The notes under the pieces are model-generated. The model was not told where the DNA came from, did not search any database, and saw nothing but the letters and a program-made list of their open reading frames with translations. Shown piece after piece: positions 25,064 to 35,774 of a DNA stretch of 64,000 bases (its first letter is position 1; each line of letters begins with the position of its first letter). The stretch is taken from positions 124,001-188,000 of the forward strand of contig JAKEKT010000024.1 in NCBI GenBank assembly GCA_021495925.1, read 5' to 3'. Position numbers and translations under genes: made by a program. The stretch is from Diplodia intermedia. Taxonomy: Eukaryota; Ascomycota; Dothideomycetes; Botryosphaeriales; Botryosphaeriaceae.

Positions 25064-27427
25064 ATGTCGTGGTGAGTGCCGGCCCTTTCTTCCGATGGAC
25101 CAGCGTCTAGCTGATCGACGAATGACCGTGCAGCACATACTGTCGTGCTCGACATTACAAGTGTCCGCAGAAGCCCTGTCCTCTTGGTGCTGGCACTGCG
25201 CAGCTGACGGCATCCCGCAGGCGACGAGAACCTACCAAAGTGCAAGAAATGCGAGCGTGCAGGCCGCCGCTGCGTCCGCGAGCCGCCACGCAGGTTTCGG
25301 CACTTCAACGCCCCGAGCCAGCCCGGCCAGAAGCAGATCTGGCTGCCCATTCCACCAAAAGGTCCCGCCGTCCCGCATGCGTCGCCTGCACCATCTGACA
25401 TCTGGTAGTTGACTTCGTGGACGAAACGGCCGAAGTGATCGATGGCGGCACCGATGCAGACAGCAGCCAGGAGGAGCCCGAAGAGAACGTTCCGCCGCCA
25501 CAAGAGGCCCCCCTTTTCCTAGCACCGCAACAGTCAATTCCTGAAGACATACCCATACCGGACGCCAGCCTCCTGGACGTCGACCCCAGCCCTACTGCTA
25601 GCGCGCCGCCGGTGTTACAGGATCAAAACTATCCCTCTCGCTCAGTCGCATCTCCTTTCAGCAACCACCGTCTCGACAGTGTAGCATCGTACGCGTCTTC
25701 TCCGACATACGCAGCATTACGAGAGCTGAGCCGCTCGCACCACCACCATCATCATGCAATACCAGAACCGTCCATCTCAATCGCACCCTCCCCCGATCAA
25801 TCGTTGCTGAACGACCAATGGCCGCTCAATTCGGAGCAGGAGGCCATGCTCCTCCGCTTCTACATCGAGCACATCTCCACTTTCGTAAGCCGACGGACCC
25901 CTCCCCTCCATCATACCAAAAACCCACCACCAGCACAACACAGAACTAACAAGAACACCCCACCCCCCAAATAGTTCGACCTCTGCGACCCCTACCGCTA
26001 CTTCCGCCACGAGGTGCCCCAACGCGCGCGCACCAACGCGACCCTCGCCAACGCCGTCCTCGCCATCTCAGCGCGCATGCTGCACTGGAAGACGGCGGGC
26101 GCGAGCATCGACGCGTACGTCGCAGACCGGTACTACCAGCGGTGCCTAGCGACGCTGATCCCATCGCTATCAACCACCGCCGACGGCGCCGCCACCGCCG
26201 AGGACGCGACGACGACCCTCCTCGCCGCCACCGTCGTCCTGCGCATGCTCGAGGAGATGGACGTGCACGTCTGGGGCGCCGACGCGCGCGGGCACCTGAC
26301 GGGCTCGCAGGCCATCATCCGCGCCGCCACGACGACGACGGCCACGACGACGACGACAAAGGGCTTGAGGAGGGCCGCGTGCTGGAGCGCGTTCCGCCAG
26401 GAGGTCTGGATCGCGCCGCAGACGCTGCAGCCCGTCGCCATGGACCCGGCCGCCGTCTGCGGCTTCGTCGCCGCCCACGGCTTCGCCGCCGCGCCGGATT
26501 GGGTGTGGTGCGAGCGCGCCATCGCGCATTGCGGGGCCGCGGTGAACGTCGCGCTGGGGGGCTCCCCGGCGACGGCGACGACGGCGGGCGTGGCGAGGGG
26601 GGAGCAGGTGGCGAGGTGGCGCGCGCTGATGGAGGAGAATGACAGGTGGTGGCGGAGCGTGCCCGCTGGGTTTGAGCCGTTTTTCGGCGGGTGGGATCGG
26701 TGCGGGGCCGGTGGGCGGGACGGGGAGGGCGGCATGTTTCCGGATGTGCGGTTTCTGGCGGATTGGCATGGTGAGTTTTTGTTTTGTTTTCCTTTTGCGT
26801 GGAAGGGGTTGGGGGGACTGGTATGTCGTTTATTGACTGTGCTGCTGCTAGTGATGGGGTATTCGTACACGATCGAGGCGCATCTGTTGCTCGTTGTTCA
26901 TGACCCGACCGTGCCGAAGCTGGGTCCGCTGCGGAGACGCGCGGTTGCGGAGATGGATGTAAGCACATGCCGAACTTTCCTCTGTCTTACGGCTCTCAAG
27001 CTCAATGTCTGACCCGCACTGTGCGAAAAGGAGAAAGCAAAGGAAGACGTCCGAAAGCTCTGCGGTCTCGCGCAATCCAACGAGTTTGCCCCACCAGCGA
27101 GCCTCATCGCCTGCATGGCGGTAGCTCTTTGTAAGTGTCCCATTGCCCGCCAACTCGGCATTATTATTGCCATTGGTTGTGAACTCGGACACTGATTCAG
27201 GCCGTGCGTCAGGCGGCGATCGCTTCGTCCACGTAGCAGAACAAAAACAACTTTACGACTTCCTCTACAAAACGGAGAGACGACATGGCTGGCCAACCGC
27301 AAAGGCACGATCGCAGCTGGAAGATGCTTGGGGATGGCATCAGCAGCAAGGAGAAAGCACCCATGGCGGGTCGCCAATGGAGCACCGTCCGATGAGCATC
27401 GCGGCAGCCATGACTCCGCCGCCCTGA
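25064..27427 (+). CDS. Zn2Cys6 transcription factor with Fungal_trans_2-type domain
   Basis: The first coding exon is only 8 nt (ATGTCGTG, 25064-25071). Splicing to 25134 gives MSCTYCRARHYKCP, so the first zinc ligand Cys is split by the intron. A second tiny intron before 25220 leads to DENLPKCKKCERAGRRCVRE, completing a C-x2-C-x6-C...C-x2-C-x6-C cluster; its exact donor is uncertain (a 34 or 43 nt intron). The linker is acidic/proline-rich with a natural six-His run. The regulatory domain starts LLRFYIEHISTF, crosses an intron to FDLCDPYRYFRHEVPQRART and contains LLAATVVLRMLEEMDVHVWG. Further introns lie near 26771, 26960 and 27133. It ends KTERRHGWPTAK...AAAMTPPP. It is a nuclear regulator; the divergent dioxygenase gene is the obvious candidate target. 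Confidence 0.87.
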
Positions 27428-29132
27428 GACGTTGAACGCAAGAAACGCATGGCTTTCGCTGTGGCTATTCTTGATTCGTGACCCTTACCAGAAGGATGGA
27501 TGGGAAGCTCGGAGCGCAAGCTTACTGCTCCTCGCATCCAATCATGTTCAATTCCGCGCTACAACTATGTTCGAAGGTGGAGGTCGGCCAGCAGCCAGCA
27601 CACGGTCTGGGTGGAGCGTGGGGCTCGTGCGTAGGGAAAAGCATACCTAAACCGGCGGAGACCGCAATCTTGCCAATTGTTGGAAGAAGACGGTGCCGTT
27701 TAAGGTCGTACATAGGATTTGCGCGTATTTTGCATGTCGCGTATCTTGTACCCGGATAGCGAGGACGGATCGAAACTATTACCAAGGTTGAATCAGTGCT
27801 GGGGTTGCGAATCATTTGTGAACGCGGATTAAAGCAAATGTTTCATCGCAAAGTAATTTGGTGATAAGACCCAAGTCTTCTTCAAACGTGGACGTACTTT
27901 TGAATTTGGCAGCGCCATCTTGCATATGGTACGCCTAGCAGCACAGCGGTCCGCTTACTCAAAGAAAGATGAAGAGGCCGAACATGGAAGGCCGATCTCT
28001 CGAGCAAAGATCTTTACCTTTCTGGCACTTACTGAGAATTTCGTGTTGGTCATGGCCTGGCTGTCTCATTGGTGAATGCAGTCCTCTTGGGATCACTAAC
28101 AGATTGACGCTTATGGCTCGAGAGACTGCATTCCCGTCAAGGTGCAGATTCAGGGGATCCGGCGATATGCACTTGACGAGCATAGGCAGGAAGTGGCGCT
28201 CCGATTGCGGGTGTTCTTTGACGGGAAGTTTTCTCCCGCCCGTCCAAATATTTAATATTTGACAGCGACCACGGCTCTTTTCCGTCTGCCACAATTCGCC
28301 CAATACCTTTTGCCTCCCTCACTCCCTAAACCCTGCCTCTTACTTTGACTGGCTCCAAAACGAGCCGAGTTCCCACGCTACACGAGCAATGATTCTTACT
28401 CCGAACTTAGACTGACTTCCTACGTCAACATCAAACGTCAGCTTTCGTAAGCTACGCAAAGATACTCAATCGATTACTCAAGAAGAAATGGGGAGAAGCA
28501 GTCATCTGCTTCCAACAGCTGCAGAGCTAGCTTACCGCTCGATGATGGTTCTCGGCCAGCATGCGATGACCAGAAACGTACCCGGCGACGGATCGGGACC
28601 TCTCACAACCGGGGCAATTTTCCCCGTACAGCCAAAGGACCCACGCTAACGCGTCCGCCTTTGACGCCCGGCTTACCTATCTCGGCAGGTGCAGCCGATG
28701 AGCCCGCGGAGAAGAGCTTATCGATTGTGGGGGAGCCCAGGCTTGCGTCCTGTGACTGCTTCTCTGGCCAATGGCGTTGGTTTTGATTAATCACTACACA
28801 CGGGTGCTTCAAGAATGGGATACTTGTCAGCGGATTTGCACGCCCTGTGGGAGTCATATTCATAGGTCTTAAAGCGTTGAAAAAGGGTCTCTCGTCCATT
28901 ATGTTCGGTCCCAATCGGTGCAAGAAGAGAACAAGAGAACACCTCGGCTTCGACACACGTCTACGTATCCCGATCACAACCGCTAGCCTCAACCCCTGAT
29001 TGCTCTCCAAACACTGGCACGACCTTGTTCTCAAGCCAGACCAAAGCAACCGTTCAAAACACCGCTCAAGGAGAGGAAGTAAAGAAAAAGGGAATAAACG
29101 AGAAAAAGTAACACCTTACCCACACTGCAACC
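27428..29132. other. Intergenic, no gene seen
   Basis: 1.7 kb between the regulator and the PaiB-like gene. Open frames are short and lack motifs. Confidence 0.45.
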
Positions 29133-29909
29133 ATGTACCTCCGCGCCGCCCACGCCGAGCACCACATCCCCACCCTCCGCGCCTTCATCCGCGCCAACCC
29201 CCTCGGCATCTTCACGACGGCGCTGCCTTCCCCCGCGCAGACCTTCCCGCTGCTCCAATCCAGCCACGTCCCCTTCCTCCTCGACATCGGCGACGACGAG
29301 TCCGAGACGGAGCTGGGCACGCTGCGCGCCCACATCGCGCGGGCGAACCCGCAATCCAAGGCGATGATCGAATCGCTCTCGCCGCAGAAGGAGAACGGCA
29401 CCGGCCCTCGGACGCTCGAGCAGGACGTCCTCATCCTCTTCAACGCGCCCGCGCACCACTACGTCACGCCCAAGTTCTACCGCGCGACCAAGCCGGCGAC
29501 GGGCAAGGTTGTGCCGACGTGGGACTACGCGGCCGTGCAGGTCTACGGCCGCGCCAAGATCTACTTCGATTCCAAGGACCCCGCGACGGATGCGTACCTG
29601 GCGAAGCAGGTGGCGGACCTGTCGCGCATGGCGGAGACGGAGGTCATGGGGTACGAGAAGCCGTGGGAGGTGGCGGATGCGCCGGCGCCGTATGTGGACG
29701 CGTTGAAGAAGGCGATTGTGGGTGTCGAAGTCGAGGTGACGAGCATGGCGGGGAAGTGGAAGATGAGTCAGGAAATGGCGGAGGGGGATAGGGAGGGCGT
29801 GGTGAAGGGGTTTGAGGGGCTGGGGAGTGAGGTGGGGAGTGAGATGGCGAGGGTGGTGAAGGAGAGGGGGGAGTTGATGGAGAGGAAGAAGGCGGAGGCG
29901 AAGCAGTGA
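29133..29909 (+). CDS. PaiB-like FMN-binding split-barrel protein
   Basis: A single uninterrupted exon of 258 residues. The start MYLRAAHAEHHIPTLRAFIR followed by ANPLGIFTTALPSP is the signature N-terminus of the PaiB / FMN_bind_2 family. The motifs SHVPFLLD, HIARANPQSK, VLILFNAPAHHYVTPKFY and VPTWDYAAVQVYGRAKIYFD follow in family order, with a GVEVEVTSMAGKWKMSQ segment near the C-terminus. Bacterial PaiB represses protease and sporulation genes and binds FMN. Fungal members are called putative transcriptional regulators, but their role is unproven and a flavin enzyme is equally possible. Length is slightly above the bacterial norm because of a charged C-terminal tail (ERGELMERKKAEAKQ). It has no intron. 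Confidence 0.9.
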   Translation: MYLRAAHAEHHIPTLRAFIRANPLGIFTTALPSPAQTFPLLQSSHVPFLLDIGDDESETELGTLRAHIARANPQSKAMIESLSPQKENGTGPRTLEQDVLILFNAPAHHYVTPKFYRATKPATGKVVPTWDYAAVQVYGRAKIYFDSKDPATDAYLAKQVADLSRMAETEVMGYEKPWEVADAPAPYVDALKKAIVGVEVEVTSMAGKWKMSQEMAEGDREGVVKGFEGLGSEVGSEMARVVKERGELMERKKAEAKQ

Positions 29910-30978
29910 TGGTGGATTTAGATTGATGGGAATAAGTGGAGAATGGCGATTGAATTGCGGGAGAGAGATGTCGTTTGGAATGGCTAACGGTTATGGTGTT
30001 CTGCGGTGCTTCTAGCGCATCTGGATCTGAGCTCGGCGCTGGCCCTGCAGTGTGGATTCCATTGCTGAGACTTTAAGTAGCGAGCTTAATGACAGACGGC
30101 TTCACGAATCAGGTCGCAATCAGGCGTGTCGGACGGGATGCCTGGAGACGGGTCGGACAAAGGCCGACGGGAACACTGATCTCGCTCAGTTGCCGAACCA
30201 TTCTTCGGATGGCCGGCTTTCTCGGCAGGCGGATCTGGCGCCTGCTAGTAGTTGTACGCACGGGTGGCATGAGTGTCACCGCACGGTATTAGAGTTCCGG
30301 GATGTGGTGGCGAGATATGGCACAGCAGGAAGTGAGGAAGGGCCCGGTCAGCGCTCAACACCGGCGAAATCATGGCGGGGCATCTTGTCAGATTTCGCCG
30401 CGGTGCGGGACGGCTTCGCTTGGCGCAACCTCCGCGGGCTTAGCTGCGGGAGGCGTTGGGATTGTGGGGTGATGGTGTGGTGTTGAAGTGCAGGGCGAGC
30501 GTGCGTGCGGCGTGGGGGGATGCGAAAGCGGCGGCGGAGAGCTGTGGAGAAGGTGTGGGAGTGGAGGCGGGGAGAGGAAAGAAGACTGATGAAGCGGCAC
30601 AGAAAATGCAGGCTCGCTTGCAGCGTCAGGCGAGCTCTTCTCCGGGCCAGGGTACTTAGGCAGGAACGGCAAAGTGGTTGCCGTTCCTGTGTCAGCCTCA
30701 ACGGCTGCACCCCGCACTCACGACGTCATTGCAAACACCGCGTCTGCAGCCAAGAGGCACAATATCCGCTCCCCGACTCCACATCGGCCCGCCATGGCTA
30801 GCTTCACCTTTGCTCCGCCTCCTCCGCGCCCTCCATGGCATGCGGCTCGTCCAATTTCCCCAGAACCAGGGACACGGCCGCTCAACCCCCTCACCTTACA
30901 CCGGGACACGCTTGGACACCGGATCCCCGGCTGATCTTACCCAGGTACCATGTCCTTGACTCTACCCCGCAAAAAACA
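29910..30978. other. Intergenic, no gene seen
   Basis: About 1 kb holding the 3' flank of the PaiB-like gene and the upstream region of the alpha-galactosidase gene. No supported open frame. Confidence 0.45.
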
Positions 30979-30985
30979 TATATAA
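30979..30985 (+). promoter_or_regulatory. TATA box of the alpha-galactosidase gene
   Basis: TATATAA, 61 bp before the last base ahead of the ATG at 31046, followed by a pyrimidine-rich leader. Confidence 0.55.
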
Positions 30986-31045
30986 GCCGTCCTCTGCCTT
31001 CCGGAACCATTCCACTCTACTCTCCCATTTCCCCAATCCGCCGCC

Positions 31046-32581
31046 ATGCTCACCTCGCTAGCTGCAGCCTTCGTCACCCTTCTCGCAGCCGTCACTGCCG
31101 ACGTGGTCATCCCCGGCGCTTCTTCGTACAATGGCCTAAACTTGGTTCCCCAGATGGGCTGGGACAACTGGAATGCCTTTCACTGCGACGTTTCCGAGGA
31201 GCTCCTACTCGACACCGCCCAAGCCATGGTAGATTTCGGCCTGCGCGATTTGGGCTACAAATACGTCGTCCTCGATGACTGCTGGTCTGCCGGCCGCAAC
31301 GACTCCGGCTACCTTGTCCACGACGCCCAGAAATTCCCCAATGGCATGAAATATGTGGCCGACAAGCTTCACGACCTGGGCATGTTGTACGGCATGTATA
31401 GCTCCGCCGGAATCTTCACCTGCGGTCGCTACCCAGGCAGTCTGGGCTATGAGCAGAAGGACGCTGACATTTTCGCGTCGTGGGGCGTGGATTACCTTAA
31501 ATATGATAATTGCTACAACCAGGGACAATCTGGGACGCCTAAGATCAGCTTTGACAGGTACAATGTCATGAGCAAGGCGCTCAACGCCACCGATCGTCCC
31601 ATCGTGTATGCGATGTGCAACTGGGGCAACGATGACCCCTACGACTGGGCCTACACTATCTCCAACAGCTACCGCATGAGCGGCGACATCTACGACAGCT
31701 TCCAGCGCCCCGATGCCCGCTGCCCTTGTACCGAGACTCCTTGCGCCTGGCCCGGCTTCCACTGCTCCGTCATGAACATCTTGAACAAGATGGCGCCCAT
31801 TGTGCCCCGCTCGCAGCCTGGAGCCTTCAACGACATGGACATGCTCGAAGTCGGCAACGGCGGCCAGTCCGGTGAGTTCATACTGCATTCCACTTCTCAC
31901 GAACCAAGTCGCTGACATACCCCCGCAGACTCCGAGTACGTCGTCCACTTCTCCATGTGGTCGCTGATGTCGTCGCCGCTGCTCATGGGCACCAACATCC
32001 CCACGCTCTCGCCGGCCAACCTCGCCATCTACTCCAACCCGGCCGTCATCGCCCTCAACCAGGACCCCTCGGCCAGCGCTGCGAACCGCGTGTGGCGATA
32101 CTTCGTCGCCGACACCGATGACGATGGCATGGGCGAGATCCAGCTGTGGACGCGCAGCCTGGACAACGGCGACAAGGCCGTCGCCCTGATCAACACGGGC
32201 AACAGCAGCCGCTCCATGAACGCCACCATCCGCGACGTCTTCCTCGACGAGGCCACCGCCGGCGCCTACCTCGCCCCCGAGCAGCTGAGCACGACGTGGG
32301 ACGTGTACGATCTGTGGGCCAACCGCATGTCCGACGAGGAGGCCGCGGCCATCTTGGCGGGCAATGCGACGACGATCGAGGATGATAGCGTGACGAGGTA
32401 TAATGCGACGAAGATGAGCTATGAAGAGGGGTTGAAGGCGAACCACACGGCGCTGTTTGGGAAGAAGGTCGGCCAGCTGTTGCCGGGTGGGTCGTTTGAG
32501 ACGGAGGTGGATAGGCACAGTATTGGGCTATTCAGGTTGAGAGCGGTGGGTGGGAATCTGAAGAAGAGGGATGAGCTTTGA
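31046..32581 (+). CDS. Secreted alpha-galactosidase, glycoside hydrolase family 27
   Basis: Two exons joined over a short intron (about 31873-31928; GTGAGT donor, CCGCAG acceptor). The signal peptide is MLTSLAAAFVTLLAAVTAD. The GH27 signature begins LNLVPQMGWDNWNAFHCDVS and continues with GYKYVVLDDCWSAGRN. The catalytic nucleophile is Asp154 in VDYLKYDNCYNQG and the acid/base is Asp214 in YRMSGDIYDSFQ. QPGAFNDMDMLEVGNGG and FSMWSLMSSPLLMGTN complete the barrel, followed by the C-terminal beta-domain. Several N-x-S/T sites fit a secreted glycoprotein. It should remove terminal alpha-1,6-galactose from galactomannan and raffinose-type sugars and resembles the fungal AglB group. It is intact; a long open frame on the opposite strand is a shadow. 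Confidence 0.96.
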
Positions 32582-32877
32582 GTGGGTCGGGGCTTGAGGG
32601 TTAATGTATTGAATTGATGTATGATGGTTTGGTATGGGTCCCTGAGTGGTGTGGTTATGCGCATGTGAGGGTTTAACAAGGAAATGCCGTGCTATTTCTA
32701 TTCCTGCCGAGTAGATTTGCTGACTGCGCTTCGCCGGTTGCATTAACCATATTTGAGGGTTGACCATACGTCTGTTAAGTCAACTGGATTATCTATTAAC
32801 AAGGAAAGTACTGTTCAACTCAAAGGAAAAGTATCCAAACGGGTAAGAAACCATACGCAAGGAGTAACAAATGTGAA
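32582..32877. other. Convergent intergenic gap
   Basis: 3' ends of the alpha-galactosidase (plus) and HET gene (minus) meet here. Nothing else seen. Confidence 0.4.
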
Positions 32878-34647
32878 TCAGGTCATCGTGAAAGTCTCAT
32901 CCTCCACTTCACCCCTTTCCCACATATCAATCGCTTCTCCATCCATCAGCCCATGAACATAACACTCGCCGCACAGGCGATACTCATTATTCGCCTGGGG
33001 CCAAAGGACAAAAGGCGTAGGTCCACCGAAGAAAACACAAATTTTGTCCCCAGGTACGCTGACTGCAGGACCAATTCCGAAATAGCCCTTCTTCGTTATG
33101 AAGAAGCGTCGTCCATAACAAGGACCGACTGTTTCTAAGAAACGCCAAGTATGTCCAAAGCCATATTTTTTTTCTAGGGTCAAAGTTGACTCGAGTTGGA
33201 CACCAATCTTTCTCAAGAAAGCGAGGAAGTCCGAAAACCTTTCCTCTGCAGACAATGCAGGCCTATAACCTCTTCCGCTGCGTATAATACTTCCTCCGTT
33301 GAGGATCAAGCAAAATTTCCTGATTCGTTCTTCTGCCGCTTGTGAATTTCCATCCAAATTGGCAACTTTTTCTAAGATACTTATCAGTGGGTGATACCCT
33401 TTCCCGTCTCTTGCTGCCTCTTTCACGCCAGCCCTTCTTATAACATCAGACTGCCAGTCAATGCAATCTATGCATAAGCCTCTTGCTTCCAAGATGGTGT
33501 CATGCTGCGACAACTGTGGGTTGGTGCTCTTTGCGGCATTGTATCCCGGATAACGGTACATTACTTGAGCTGAGCACCTGATATGCCATTGCGGAACCCA
33601 TGAGATGGTCATGTTCTCCCCTTGGATTGTTTTCTGCGAATGACCAACAAGGCCTAGGAAAGAAAGGGAGTCGTCGGATTCGAGTAGAAATCGGGCCGTT
33701 GCCAAATAGACTTTCGAGACTGGTAGCTTATAATCGACTGGGATAGGGCTTGATGTGTGCCGTTGGCATTTTTGAAATGCTTCGTGCGCTAGAAGTGCGT
33801 ATATCCTGTCTCTGGGGTCGGATGTATTGAGTCTGCGCATGTGGTTTAGTAGTAGTCCTGGAGTAGCATTACTATCTCGGAAACTCAATGTAGCGACTCC
33901 ATCCACCTTTGCTGCCGTTATATTGTAACGAACTTGAAGTTCGTCACAGAACCAAGTGACATCACTAGTCACACGGGCAAAGTCCCGCCACGGGGCCTCG
34001 TGCATTCCGCAAATGACCAGTCCCTCCCGGGCCAAGCCGATTTCTTGCAGCACCCATCCACGCGTTGGCCATGGGTTCTTTAGAAGTGCACCGAATGCTT
34101 TCCACTGTGTTGATGGAAATCTCTCGGCGTATAACTGGAAGGCTGTCTCCTCTTCGTGTGAAAGTGGATGTTCGTCGTTGAGATCTCGGCACCTTGGAGC
34201 AAGACACTTGATAAGATCAAATGCAGCTTTGGCATCGAAATCTAGCCCGCGTCCGAACCAAACGAGGACTCGTTCTGCTCGCTCGTATATGGAACCCATG
34301 ATGCGGACTTGTCTGGACCGTTCTTCGCGATCCTTTTGGTTGATACATATCGAGTCGGCCCACAGGATGCGGGACTCGTGCTCATGCCGCAGTCTCTGAA
34401 GACAGTAGAGGAGGTTTGTCGGTACCTTGACGAGCTTTCCGTGGCAAAGGATGTGAGTCCTCTCCTTGCGCGGGCCCCAGACGTACGAGATGGCTTCGTA
34501 TGGAGGGCAATTCAGGACGTTGACGGTCTGATGGCGGCACTGGATTCTTTGGTTTGCCTTTCCCGGCAGAAGCTGTAGGAGTCGGATGCTTCCCTTTTGT
34601 GGGAGCGCTTGGTATTGGTAGGGCTTGCGAGTTCGTCCTTTGGCCAT
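32878..34647 (-). CDS. Heterokaryon-incompatibility (HET) domain protein
   Basis: A single intact exon of 589 residues. The HET domain spans roughly residues 50-200, with the three hallmark blocks in order: YEAISYVWGPRKER, ILWADSICINQKDREERSRQ and VRIMGSIYERAERVLVWFG. It continues with WPTRGWVLQEIGLAREGLVICG. The C-terminal half (DPRDRIYALLAHEAFQKCQ, VPVDYKLPVSKVYLATARFL) has the usual HET-protein shape and ends FVLWPQANNEYRLCGECYVH. HET proteins trigger programmed cell death on allorecognition in fungi. No NACHT/NB-ARC or repeat domain is attached, so this is a stand-alone HET. Its upstream region holds a small inverted-repeat element, and a second HET-family gene lies divergently about 1.1 kb away. 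Confidence 0.93.
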   Translation of the reverse strand: MAKGRTRKPYQYQALPQKGSIRLLQLLPGKANQRIQCRHQTVNVLNCPPYEAISYVWGPRKERTHILCHGKLVKVPTNLLYCLQRLRHEHESRILWADSICINQKDREERSRQVRIMGSIYERAERVLVWFGRGLDFDAKAAFDLIKCLAPRCRDLNDEHPLSHEEETAFQLYAERFPSTQWKAFGALLKNPWPTRGWVLQEIGLAREGLVICGMHEAPWRDFARVTSDVTWFCDELQVRYNITAAKVDGVATLSFRDSNATPGLLLNHMRRLNTSDPRDRIYALLAHEAFQKCQRHTSSPIPVDYKLPVSKVYLATARFLLESDDSLSFLGLVGHSQKTIQGENMTISWVPQWHIRCSAQVMYRYPGYNAAKSTNPQLSQHDTILEARGLCIDCIDWQSDVIRRAGVKEAARDGKGYHPLISILEKVANLDGNSQAAEERIRKFCLILNGGSIIRSGRGYRPALSAEERFSDFLAFLRKIGVQLESTLTLEKKYGFGHTWRFLETVGPCYGRRFFITKKGYFGIGPAVSVPGDKICVFFGGPTPFVLWPQANNEYRLCGECYVHGLMDGEAIDMWERGEVEDETFTMT

Positions 34648-34887
34648 TGCAAGGTCTCAATTTTGGTGGTTCGCGGTGCCGGAGTCGATGAGTGGGTGGG
34701 GTTCTCTTGCAGGTGCTCGAGTTTGGCCGTCTGAGATCGTTGTGGTCGAAAAGGCTGTTTGAAATTACAGCCAGCTGAGAAGAGAGGAAGTGTAGCGAAG
34801 ACAGCTGCCTGCGAGGCTGATCTTTGAGCCACGTTGGCTGTGAAGAAAGGTTGTGAAGGCAAGGCTGCGCTCGCGGGGACAGGCATA

Positions 34888-35099
34888 CAGCGCTGGCAAG
34901 GATCGGCTTATACGTGGCGCCTTAGTGGAGTCTTACGACTCGGTTACGAGCACAGCCCATCGCCACCAAAATTCCATGGAATTCGTCGGATACCTTGTTT
35001 ATTATCCTATACCTTTGAATTTAACAGAATTTCAGTGAGGGTGGACTACGCAAGATGCCACTAAGACGCCACGTATAAGCCGATCCTTTGCCAGCGCTG
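34888..35099. mobile_element. MITE-like element with ~55 bp inverted repeats and TA flanks
   Basis: The left end reads CAGCGCTGGCAAGGATCGG and the right end is its inverse (CCGATCCTTTGCCAGCGCTG). The match continues inwards through TTATACGTGGCG(C/T)CTTAGTGG with few mismatches, giving terminal inverted repeats of about 55 bp around a core of about 100 bp. Both ends are flanked by TA (34886-34887 and 35100-35101), consistent with a TA target duplication of the Tc1/mariner/pogo type. It has no coding capacity. It sits 241 bp upstream of the HET gene start. Confidence 0.8.
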
Positions 35100-35101
35100 T
35101 A

Positions 35102-35774
35102 TAGATAAACACGCTGACACCCGCATCTGCTGCCTTCACTACCTGATCAATTGGGTCGGACTGAGGAGGGATTCCACATTGGTAGATAATGTCTTGACAG
35201 AGCCATACAAGGTTGTCTGGCCGAGCCATCAATCCAGATGTTTACTTCCCTTCTTCAGCAGAATAATTTAAATTGTTGGAACAACCTTCAGCCCGCATTT
35301 GAGCCTGCGAGACCGATCCACTAATGCAGGTGTAATGTTCTATTCTTTGAGACCCACGGCATCTTTTGCAAGGCTCTGCGCGGTCGCCAAGCAGGCAACC
35401 GGATGTTCCGCCCCCACAAGAATGTCCGCCGCCACAAATCAGTCACCCAGAATTTGATTCGCTCAAGCATTGCACAGAAGAATGCAGCCTTATTTGTCTT
35501 ACATCGGCCCCCGTTGGTGGCGTGAGAGGCCACCAATGCCAGCAGCGGCAAGCAGGATGGTCCACGATAATCACCACCAACAGCTGCTGCGACAGACTAC
35601 AAGCTCAAACGATCGCAAAGTCAGCCCCCACCGTTCCAGCCATCGAGGAAAAAGAAAAAAGTCCCCGCAGCCTCCGAAGTAATGCGTCGCAAAACGCCTG
35701 CGCCTGTACACTCCATATATGTACCCCGCGCACTCACTGAACCGCTTTGATGAGAGTCCACACGCTTCCAAGCG
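35102..35774. other. Upstream region of the second HET-family gene; short coding-like fragment
   Basis: Right next to the element, minus-strand 35235-35102 encodes ARPDNLVWLCQDIIYQCGIP and then PPQSDPIDQVVKAADAGVS, which looks protein-like and stops being open where the element begins. It may be a relic split by the insertion. The rest is promoter-like, with CATATATG near 35715. Confidence 0.3.

Noticed and set aside
31205..32518. 437-codon minus-strand open frame
   Set aside because: Antisense of the GH27 gene; explained by GC-rich third positions.
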